Shown here: positions 1-4,822 of the stretch, one piece after another
Layout: each line of letters begins with the position of its first letter
Numbering within the stretch: position 1 is the stretch's first letter
Assembly (NCBI GenBank): GCA_018969805.1
Contig: JAGWXQ010000082.1
Location: 1 to 6,993, forward strand
Direction of reading: 5' to 3'
Source: Paenibacillaceae bacterium
GTDB taxonomy: Bacteria; Bacillota; Bacilli; Paenibacillales; YIM-B00363
DNA length: 6,993 bases
Program-made: the position numbers and the translations under genes
The notes under the pieces: generated by a model
The model's database searches: none
The model's input: the letters and a program-made list of their open reading frames with translations, nothing else
Told to the model about the DNA's origin: nothing

Positions 1-954
1 AGCAACAACCGCAAAAAAGTTACGTTGTTCGTAAAAGACAATATCATGAAAATGACTGACGGACTGTATAGCAAAATTTTTGCAGATATCGGAAGTCAAT
101 ATCCGGATATTGAGAAAGAACACTGGATTGTGGACATTGGGGCTGCAAAGCTTGCTGATGCGCCACAACAGTTCGATGTCATTGTGACGCTCAACTTGTA
201 CGGAGATATTTTGTCAGACGTAGCGGCACAAATTTCGGGTTCTGTCGGCTTGGCGGGTTCGGCAAATATTGGCGATCACTGTGCCATGTTTGAAGCCATT
301 CATGGTTCTGCTCCACGACGTGCGGGTATGGATTTGGCCAATCCGTCTGGATTGTTGCAAGGAGCAGTGTTGATGCTGCAGCACATTGGGCAGTGCGATG
401 TGGCGACCCGCGTACACAATGCTTGGTTGAAGACGTTAGAGGACGGCATACACACGTATGACATTTATCAAGACGGAACAAGCAAATCGAAAGTTGGCAC
501 ACAAGCGTTTGCCGATGCGGTCATTGAACGGCTAGGACAAACCCCAGTTACCCTAAAGACGGTACAGTACACATCGTCTGATCCGATCCACGTGACGCTT
601 TCGTCACAAAAAACGCAACAAAAAGTGCTCCACGGTGTCGATATTTTTGTGAACTGGGATTGTGGTACTCCAGAGGAACTCGGCAAAAAAATCGAGCCCA
701 TTACTGCTGGTCCGCTCAAACTTCAGGTGATTACAAATCGAGGCGTAAAAGTGTACCCTGGTGGGTTTCCGGAAACGTTTTGTACCGATCATTGGCGATG
801 TCGGTTTTTTGGTGATGACCCTACTGCGTCAGTCGATCCCAAAGTGATTGTTGCACTGTATGCTGCATTATTAACAGCCGGTTTTGACTGTATTAAAATG
901 GAAAATTTGTATTCTTTTGACGGGGTAAACGGTTTTTCGGGTGTTCATGGTTAA
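1..954 (+). CDS. icd: NADP-dependent isocitrate dehydrogenase, long form (5'-truncated by window edge)
   Basis: The enzyme oxidatively decarboxylates isocitrate to 2-oxoglutarate in the cytoplasmic TCA cycle. The frame is open from base 1 and 317 residues are visible; the N-terminal part lies outside the window. Visible residues 64-91 carry the isocitrate/isopropylmalate dehydrogenase signature, with NLYGDILSD at 65-73 containing the metal-binding aspartates. EAIHGSAP at 98-105 is the cofactor-binding loop, followed by NPSG at 114-117. After about residue 185 comes an extra C-terminal domain, with HGVDIFV at 211-217, NRGVKVYP at 246-253 and DHWRCRF at 263-269. This extension is known from the Thermus/Rickettsia type of enzyme (about 480-500 aa) and is absent from the shorter E. 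coli/B. subtilis type. RR follows the loop proline where E. coli has KY, so NADP preference is inferred, not seen. The gene ends in TAA at 952-954 and converges on the minus-strand gene at 1300. The family call is firm; the subtype rests on the C-terminal domain. Confidence 0.93.
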   Translation, partial: SNNRKKVTLFVKDNIMKMTDGLYSKIFADIGSQYPDIEKEHWIVDIGAAKLADAPQQFDVIVTLNLYGDILSDVAAQISGSVGLAGSANIGDHCAMFEAIHGSAPRRAGMDLANPSGLLQGAVLMLQHIGQCDVATRVHNAWLKTLEDGIHTYDIYQDGTSKSKVGTQAFADAVIERLGQTPVTLKTVQYTSSDPIHVTLSSQKTQQKVLHGVDIFVNWDCGTPEELGKKIEPITAGPLKLQVITNRGVKVYPGGFPETFCTDHWRCRFFGDDPTASVDPKVIVALYAALLTAGFDCIKMENLYSFDGVNGFSGVHG

Positions 955-974
955 TGTTGTGACCGGAGCGTGAT

Positions 975-1025
975 GCACCGCAGGGTATGCGATGCCGTAC
1001 CATATGCGCAATCGCATACCGGTGC
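975..1025. other. Imperfect hairpin downstream of icd
   Basis: GGTATGCGAT at 984-993 is perfectly complementary to ATCGCATACC at 1011-1020. The pairing continues with GCACC (975-979) against GGTGC (1021-1025), separated by a four-base bulge at 980-983. The loop is 17 bases. There is no T-run on either side, so it is not a classical terminator. It could protect the icd mRNA 3' end from exonucleases. Confidence 0.45.
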
Positions 1026-1044
1026 TCGTTGTGCCCTCCTATAA

Positions 1045-1088
1045 AACACGAAACACCTTTTGTGAGAAGACAAAAGGTGTTTCGTGTT
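1045..1088. terminator. Perfect 19-bp hairpin, probable bidirectional terminator
   Basis: Bases 1045-1063 are perfectly complementary to 1070-1088, with a six-base loop (GAGAAG). The stem contains ACACCTTTTGT paired with ACAAAAGGTGT. On the plus strand it is followed by GGTGC, so the U-tail is only the T-rich stem end. On the minus strand the stem runs into GTGTTTTATAGG, a better U-tract. It sits 90 bases after the icd stop and about 210 bases after the minus-strand gene stop at 1300. Termination from both sides fits the convergent layout. Rho-independent function is inferred from the structure. Confidence 0.6.
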
Positions 1089-1144
1089 GGTGCGCTTGCG
1101 CGATGTCATTGTGGGGTGCCATTTGGTTGCGGGGCAGTGGTTGC

Positions 1145-1284
1145 CGCACGTACGTTGCGTGCGCGCATGTGTGCACAGCGGACTGTTGGCAGCAGCAAAT
1201 GCGTTGCTCGGACAACCGGTTTCGGTGCACGCATGCACGATGGCGGTGATGTGTTGCAACCGGGAATACCCTCGTGTATGCGTG
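1145..1284. other. Cluster of alternating purine-pyrimidine tracts (Z-DNA-prone)
   Basis: Strict alternation of pyrimidine and purine runs over 11 bases at 1145-1155 and then 22 bases at 1156-1177, with one phase break between T1155 and T1156. Further runs are 15 bases at 1225-1239 and 12 bases at 1273-1284. The first tract also contains a 6-bp hairpin (CGCACG 1145-1150 with CGTGCG 1158-1163). Such GC/GT-rich alternation is the classic Z-DNA-forming sequence type. A role here is inferred only. Confidence 0.5.
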
Positions 1285-1299
1285 GTTTTTGTGATGGGA

Positions 1300-2133
1300 T
1301 TAAATACCGTACGTATCGCATTGGACACAATGTATTGTTCCTTGTATTTTGTATAGAGTGAGCAAGTCTTTTTCTGCACGATTTGGACGAAATTTTATAA
1401 ACGGAAAAGGACCGAAGTGCCCTTTACGGACTATGCGTCGTTCGATGCCGTACGCTCCAGAAGAATAAGCGTGTGCATATTCACCAAACTGATCCAGCAG
1501 CAAGCCATCTTCATGCGAAATGGCTATTTTTTGAGTAAATGAGATCAGTACATCTTTGAAGGTTCGGTATTTTTTGTACTGATGAAACTTCGGATCTTTT
1601 TTTAGGGTTGTAAATTTCATTTCAAGGTTTTTTATGGTGTACTGGTCTTTTGCGTGATCGCCCACGGTACTTTTGGCAGTTTGGGTTGTCTGTATTCCAT
1701 AAAGTGCATACAGGTTTGTCGAAACAGGTTTTTCGTACGTTTGTCCTGTTGTTAAAGAATTGCGTACTGTCAGTGCGCCTACGCGTCCATTCGAAGCATA
1801 ATATGCTTTTGTGTTGAATATTGCCAGTATGAGATCGTAATTCGGAATGTTTTTGCCTTTTTTCAAAAATTCGGATAATGTTCGGATACTTTGAATCGAA
1901 TCAATTTTTACGTATTTTTTATTTGTAGCGTCGTAGATTCGTGGATTTTTTTTAAATTTTACAAACTCTTTGTCTAAAAAATTTTTGATCGTTGCGTGTG
2001 ATGCTTCACCCGTTCGGGACTGTTTGGCGGGTATTTTTGTTGATTGTGCATGCGATTGCTGCACGTGCAAAAACGACACGTGCAAACAAAACATGAGAAT
2101 GCATGCAACAGAGACAAGAGAACGTTTCGTCAT
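1300..2133 (-). CDS. Secreted protein of unknown function with two internal repeats
   Basis: I do not recognise a family. The 277-residue product starts with MTKR, then a hydrophobic stretch (about 5-24) and a likely signal peptidase I site after SHA (27-29), so it should be exported. The mature part is lysine- and tyrosine-rich. Residues 48-127 and 166-238 look like two diverged copies of one unit: both begin TIKN, then have KKNP(R)/KKDP(K), KKY, and an AYYASNG/AYSSGAYG segment ending in an arginine-rich strand. A CxxC pair (C269, C272) lies near the C-terminus. The ATG at 2133 is preferred: AAGGAG at 2143-2148 ends 9 bases upstream. A GTG at 2136 is an alternative start with 6-base spacing. 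The gene is visibly more A/T-rich than pnp or the gene at 2542, which may mean transfer. It is transcribed from the promoter at 2226-2254, divergent from the gene at 2542. Confidence 0.8.
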   Translation of the reverse strand: MTKRSLVSVACILMFCLHVSFLHVQQSHAQSTKIPAKQSRTGEASHATIKNFLDKEFVKFKKNPRIYDATNKKYVKIDSIQSIRTLSEFLKKGKNIPNYDLILAIFNTKAYYASNGRVGALTVRNSLTTGQTYEKPVSTNLYALYGIQTTQTAKSTVGDHAKDQYTIKNLEMKFTTLKKDPKFHQYKKYRTFKDVLISFTQKIAISHEDGLLLDQFGEYAHAYSSGAYGIERRIVRKGHFGPFPFIKFRPNRAEKDLLTLYKIQGTIHCVQCDTYGI

Positions 2134-2225
2134 CACAACCAGCTCCTTTTTTTGTTTGATTTTTTCCCACTGTAGTTCATTCGTTTGAAAAAAAGCGAAA
2201 AAATACGTATATCGTGTATATAGTT

Positions 2226-2254
2226 ATTATAATAAAATATATGACAAAAAACAA
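2226..2254 (-). promoter_or_regulatory. Sigma-A-like promoter for the minus-strand secreted protein gene
   Basis: Read on the minus strand, TTGTTT (2254-2249) is followed by a 17-base spacer and a perfect TATAAT (2231-2226). Transcription would begin near 2219. The -10 lies inside the palindrome ATTATAAT (2226-2233), so a TATAAT also reads on the plus strand at 2228-2233, but no matching -35 is seen there. Confidence 0.65.
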
Positions 2255-2258
2255 GGGG

Positions 2259-2291
2259 TTGGCGACGAACAAATGCGTACGCCAATTGTTC
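2259..2291. other. Interleaved inverted repeats, pseudoknot-capable
   Basis: TTGGCG (2259-2264) is complementary to CGCCAA (2280-2285), and GAACAA (2267-2272) is complementary to TTGTTC (2286-2291). The order A-B-A'-B' means both stems together would form an H-type pseudoknot in RNA, although the zero-length joint between A' and B' makes the geometry strained. As DNA it lies just upstream of the minus-strand -35 and could equally be a protein-binding site. Confidence 0.3.
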
Positions 2292-2326
2292 CTACTCGCT
2301 CCCTATGGAAAACAGTGGTCCATAAT

Positions 2327-2348
2327 GCTGTATGCGCTGAGGAAGCAA
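2327..2348 (+). repeat. 22-base direct repeat, copy 1
   Basis: The 22 bases match 6972-6993 with one difference (T at 2338, C at 6983). Copy 2 covers the apparent start codon of the gene after pnp. In copy 1 the equivalent ATG (2332-2334) is followed by CGC and then TGA because of the single difference. The true length is unknown because copy 2 runs off the window. Confidence 0.55.
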
Positions 2349-2388
2349 AAGGCATTTTTTATTGTAACGGCTACATGTATGGATACGC

Positions 2389-2490
2389 ATGCGCATCAAG
2401 TTGCTGCATGATGTGTATGGGCGTCTGAGCATGATTGCGAGCGTTTTTGTGATCGGTGTACATATTTTGATTGCGTCAATTTTTTTATAG
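2389..2490 (+). CDS. Possible 33-residue single-helix membrane peptide
   Basis: An ATG at 2389 opens a 33-codon frame ending in TAG (2488-2490). The peptide begins MRIKLLHDVYGRLS and continues with an unbroken hydrophobic stretch to the end (about residues 15-33: methionine, isoleucine, valine, alanine, phenylalanine), a positive-inside single-span layout. Against it: only a weak TATGGA-like sequence precedes the ATG, no promoter of its own is evident, and its stop overlaps the -35 of the next gene. The same frame upstream holds the repeat copy at 2327 interrupted by stops, so it could be a gene relic. Confidence 0.22.
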   Translation: MRIKLLHDVYGRLSMIASVFVIGVHILIASIFL

Positions 2491-2516
2491 ACTTCAATAA
2501 ATTTTTTATGTATAAT
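2488..2516 (+). promoter_or_regulatory. Sigma-A-like promoter for the exported stalk-domain protein gene
   Basis: TAGACT (2488-2493, four of six consensus bases) is followed by a 17-base A/T-rich spacer and a perfect TATAAT (2511-2516). Transcription would start around 2523, giving a very short leader before AAGGAG at 2527-2532 and the ATG at 2542. Confidence 0.65.
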
Positions 2517-2541
2517 AGAGAAAAAAAAGGAGATGGTCTTC

Positions 2542-4263
2542 ATGAAGTTTCTATACATTGTTGTGATCGGATTCATGGTGTTTTCGGTGCCGGTGCACGC
2601 CAAGTTGTCTACGTCTACGGTGCACGTCGTGTTGACGATCGATGAGACTTCGGTTTATGTCAATGGAGAAGCGTTTGATCTGGATGCGCCTGCGGTCATT
2701 GTCGAGGGCAAGACATACGTCCCCTTAAAGTTTTTGTCCGAACGGTTTGGCGTCCGCGTCGCTTTTGATGCGGTCGCACAGTTGGCGACGATCCGTTTTT
2801 TGTCTTCTGATGTATCGGTGTCGCTGTCCGATCAGACGATGACGATCAACGGTTTTTCATCCCCGATGGCCCCGACATTTCGCATCATCAATAATCGGTT
2901 GATGGCCCAGCTCACGTGGTTTGGCACGCAGCTCGGTGCCAAAATTGCGTACGATGCGTTTTTGCGGCGCATAGAAATGGTCGTGACCCCGTTGCCTGTC
3001 GATGCGCGCGTCAATGCACAAGCGAAACCTGTCGCAAAATTTACGTTGGGCAAACCGACGTATCGCATTGGTGAGCGCATCAAATACATCGATTTGAGTT
3101 ATGATCCCGACGGGGACGGCATTGCTTCTACAGCGTGGAAAAACAACCAGTCGGTGTTTTTTGCTCCGGGTTCGTATGCGGTCACGCTTCAGGTTACCGA
3201 CAGCAAAGGAAATATGAGCGATGTGTACCGCCGTACGGTCGTTGTTACGGAAGAGACGTTTCGGACACCGCTTGAATATGCGATGCACGAAGCGCGGTTG
3301 CAGACGACGTACAAGTTTGCATCCAAAGCAGAACGAGAATCGTTTGTGCAGGCGAAAAAATTGCCGGTAGCCGTAACGCAGCGTACGGATCGCAAACTGC
3401 TCGTCAGCGACAGTCCGGAAAATGTGACAGAATATGGATTGTTGTACCGCGATGTGGTCAACGGACGAGGCAGGCTGTACGCAAACCATATCAATGAAAC
3501 GGACGCACGCCTACAGCTTGCCATCGTCGCAACAAATGAAGGGGATGCGCCCGTCACGATCCAAACGACGCGCCAAGGGGAAGTGTGGCCGTCGGTGTAC
3601 GCCAACTTAATTGGTCATCAGGCGACGGTCGATTTTTTGCTCGATGATGTGCACAAGGACAACGTCGTTGTCGGTGTGGGGCAGTCCGTGGCGTATGCGA
3701 TTATGCCGGACTTTTTGCCAGGGCAAGGTGTGAATTTGATGTACGATGTCGAAACGACGGGACAAGTGACGTTTTCTTTTGTCGCGATGCTTCCGGGGGA
3801 TGCGATCGATGACATCGGCACGTATCGTCCGTTGCCCTTTGATCGGCACGTGCGCGGAAGTTTTATGGTCTCACACATTGACTGGGACATCGACGCTTCA
3901 GGAACAGAGTTGCGCGCCATCACGATTGGGGACAACAAAAGAGACGTGTTTGTGACAGGATACGATCCGTTTCGCCAAATGGACGTTGTCAACTTCGGAA
4001 ATTACGGGGTCGTGTATACGATGCGGCTCAGAAACACAGGAAAAGTGGCGATCGGGGTGTTGGCGCGCGGTGGACCGTTTAAAGGGCCGTTTTTGATCAA
4101 TGGAGAAATCGTCCTTGCACCGCGCTCAGGCATCGTCACTCCTTTTGATGGACTGACGTTGCTCGCACGTACGGAGGGTGACGAGCCGTATGTGGATATT
4201 GTGTTTTCGCCCCCGGCGGGGTCGGCGTTTCCGATTGACCTCGTATTGTTCCCATTGAAGTGA
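2542..4263 (+). CDS. Exported protein with copper-amine-oxidase-N-like stalk domain and PKD-like domain
   Basis: The 573-residue product has a signal peptide (hydrophobic 4-18, cleavage likely after VHA, 18-20). Residues about 27-148 match the 'copper amine oxidase N-terminal' domain type: VYVNGEAF (38-45), GKTYVPLKFLSERFG (56-70), then a second half with LGAKIAYD (131-138). Despite its name this domain is a stalk/wall-associated module and implies no oxidase; no amine oxidase catalytic domain is present. Residues about 163-236 are PKD-like (DLSYDPDGDG 184-193, PGSYAVTLQVTDSKGN 209-224). Residues about 285-573 are mostly predicted beta-rich, unassigned, with no C-terminal sorting motif or membrane helix. 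The ATG at 2542 is chosen because AAGGAG (2527-2532) is 9 bases away; an in-frame ATG at 2533 abuts that site and cannot use it. A cell-surface or envelope-associated role is inferred. Confidence 0.85.
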   Translation: MKFLYIVVIGFMVFSVPVHAKLSTSTVHVVLTIDETSVYVNGEAFDLDAPAVIVEGKTYVPLKFLSERFGVRVAFDAVAQLATIRFLSSDVSVSLSDQTMTINGFSSPMAPTFRIINNRLMAQLTWFGTQLGAKIAYDAFLRRIEMVVTPLPVDARVNAQAKPVAKFTLGKPTYRIGERIKYIDLSYDPDGDGIASTAWKNNQSVFFAPGSYAVTLQVTDSKGNMSDVYRRTVVVTEETFRTPLEYAMHEARLQTTYKFASKAERESFVQAKKLPVAVTQRTDRKLLVSDSPENVTEYGLLYRDVVNGRGRLYANHINETDARLQLAIVATNEGDAPVTIQTTRQGEVWPSVYANLIGHQATVDFLLDDVHKDNVVVGVGQSVAYAIMPDFLPGQGVNLMYDVETTGQVTFSFVAMLPGDAIDDIGTYRPLPFDRHVRGSFMVSHIDWDIDASGTELRAITIGDNKRDVFVTGYDPFRQMDVVNFGNYGVVYTMRLRNTGKVAIGVLARGGPFKGPFLINGEIVLAPRSGIVTPFDGLTLLARTEGDEPYVDIVFSPPAGSAFPIDLVLFPLK

Positions 4264-4269
4264 GCGCAT

Positions 4270-4298
4270 TTGCGCATGGTGCGCGGCTGTGGTACACT
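4270..4298 (+). promoter_or_regulatory. Probable rpsO promoter with extended -10
   Basis: TTGCGC (4270-4275) is followed by 17 bases and TACACT (4293-4298, four of six). A TG at 4290-4291 gives a TGn extended -10, which compensates for the weak hexamers. No terminator is seen between the upstream stop (4263) and here, so read-through from the upstream gene is also possible. Transcription would begin near 4305. Confidence 0.45.
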
Positions 4299-4304
4299 TT
4301 CCGT

Positions 4305-4411
4305 ATCGCAAGCATCGATGCGATCCGCTTACGGGGCTCGCCGCTTCACCGACGGGGTGCTCGGTTTGACGGACACATGGGGACATGTGGTGCGCGATGA
4401 TAAAGGAGGTG
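4305..4411 (+). promoter_or_regulatory. Structured rpsO 5' leader, candidate S15 autoregulatory site
   Basis: The inferred transcript starts with a hairpin: ATCGCA (4305-4310) pairs with TGCGAT (4319-4324). A second perfect hairpin lies just before the ribosome binding site: CACATG (4374-4379) and CATGTG (4384-4389) closed by a GNRA-type GGGA tetraloop. AAAGGAGGTG follows at 4402-4411. S15 is known to repress its own translation through structured leaders in several bacteria. I cannot show that this leader has the S15-binding three-way junction, so the regulatory role is inferred. Confidence 0.35.
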
Positions 4412-4419
4412 GAATTCCG

Positions 4420-4689
4420 ATGGCATTGACACCAGAGCGCAAGCAAGCACTCATTGAGGCGCATCGCGTCCATGAGAAGGACACCGGTTCCCCGGAAGTG
4501 CAAATTGCTTTGTTGACGGAGACGATTCAAGATCTGACACAGCATTTGCGTACACACAAAAAAGACCACCACTCACGCCGTGGTCTGCTGAAAATGGTCG
4601 GACACCGCCGCAAATTGCTCGTGCATCTCAAAGACACGAACGTGCAGCGATACGGTGCATTGATCGAAAAATTGGGCTTGCGTCGTTAA
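4420..4689 (+). CDS. rpsO: 30S ribosomal protein S15
   Basis: S15 is a primary 16S rRNA-binding protein that nucleates assembly of the central domain (platform) of the small subunit. The product is 89 residues, exactly the usual bacterial length, and has all the hallmarks: DTGSPEVQIALLT (21-33), the rRNA-contacting HKKDHHSRRGLL (46-57) and the C-terminal RYGALIEKLGLRR (77-89). The ATG at 4420 is preceded by AAAGGAGGTG (4402-4411) with 8-base spacing. The open frame extends upstream to 4270, but those codons are leader. In Bacilli rpsO commonly follows truB and ribF; here it follows an unrelated exported-protein gene. pnp starts 133 bases downstream on the same strand, the conserved arrangement. 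Confidence 0.97.
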   Translation: MALTPERKQALIEAHRVHEKDTGSPEVQIALLTETIQDLTQHLRTHKKDHHSRRGLLKMVGHRRKLLVHLKDTNVQRYGALIEKLGLRR

Positions 4690-4736
4690 GTCCACGTGTG
4701 TGTTTGTCCATAAGCAGCCACAATACCTCATGCCAT

Positions 4737-4758
4737 CCGCGATCCATTGCGTGCGCGG
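4737..4758 (+). other. Small hairpin in the rpsO-pnp intercistronic gap
   Basis: CCGCG (4737-4741) can pair with CGCGG (4754-4758) across a 12-base loop. There is no T-run after it and no other terminator in 4690-4822, so rpsO and pnp are probably co-transcribed. In E. coli a hairpin in the pnp leader is the RNase III processing and autoregulation site; whether this weaker stem does anything similar is unknown. Confidence 0.25.
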
Positions 4759-4822
4759 GGGAGTGGTGTTGGGGTTGCTTGTTTTGTGTATATGAGGATG
4801 ACCAACAGAGGGAGTGGAGAGG

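Larger units (their letters stand above)
955..1299. other. Intergenic region between convergent genes
   Basis: No supported gene lies in these 345 bases. They contain an imperfect hairpin (975-1025), a perfect 19-bp hairpin (1045-1088) and a GT/GC-rich stretch (1089-1299) with long alternating purine-pyrimidine tracts. Several frames on both strands are open here, but the predicted peptides are cysteine- and arginine-rich, lack ribosome binding sites and resemble no family I know. I read the open frames as a by-product of the scarcity of TA-containing stop triplets. Confidence 0.6.
2134..2541. other. Divergent intergenic regulatory region
   Basis: This 408-base interval separates two divergent secreted-protein genes. 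It contains a sigma-A-like promoter for each, an untranslated leader of roughly 85 bases for the minus-strand gene (2134-2219), a nested pair of inverted repeats (2259-2291), one copy of a 22-base repeat (2327-2348) and a doubtful small ORF (2389-2490). Longer reading frames here, such as one from 2214 to 2411, have no credible ribosome binding site or family resemblance. Confidence 0.6.

Noticed and set aside
1084..1356. 90-codon plus-strand frame (GTG start) with fairly coding-like codons in 1084-1356
   Set aside because: It starts inside the terminator stem, has no ribosome binding site and overlaps the end of the gene at 1300 in antisense. I could not tie it to any family.
951..1379. Several overlapping open frames on both strands, up to 142 codons (minus) and 124 codons (plus)
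   Set aside because: All six frames are open over part of this stretch, the peptides are rich in Cys/Arg/His without family resemblance, no ribosome binding sites precede them, and they cross the terminator hairpin and the 3' end of the minus-strand gene.
2158..2172. 15-base identity GATTTTTTCCCACTG with pnp codons at 4979-4993, making the minus-strand gene's leader RNA complementary to pnp mRNA
   Set aside because: Inside pnp the bases encode the conserved DFFPL segment, and a match containing a six-T run is not improbable enough in 7 kb to claim an antisense interaction.
2214..2411. 65-codon plus-strand frame in the divergent region
   Set aside because: It begins in the A/T-rich promoter area of the opposite gene, has no ribosome binding site, and its frame simply runs through the inverted repeats and the 22-base repeat.
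2533..2541. Alternative ATG at 2533 for the exported protein
   Set aside because: It directly follows AAGGAG with no spacing; the ATG at 2542 has proper 9-base spacing and gives a normal signal peptide.
2857..3489. Long minus-strand frame of 210 codons inside the exported-protein gene (and 225 codons at 5234-5911 inside pnp)
   Set aside because: Both are antisense shadows of strongly supported genes, rich in Arg/His/Cys with no ribosome binding site or recognisable domain.
4264..4275. GCGC-ATTT-GCGC hairpin right after the stop of the gene ending at 4263, as a terminator
   Set aside because: The stem is only 4-5 bp and there is no T-run after it; it also overlaps the probable rpsO -35.
4366..4394. 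TTGACG at 4366-4371 as the -35 of a second rpsO promoter
   Set aside because: The position 17 bases downstream (GGTGCG) has no resemblance to a -10 hexamer.
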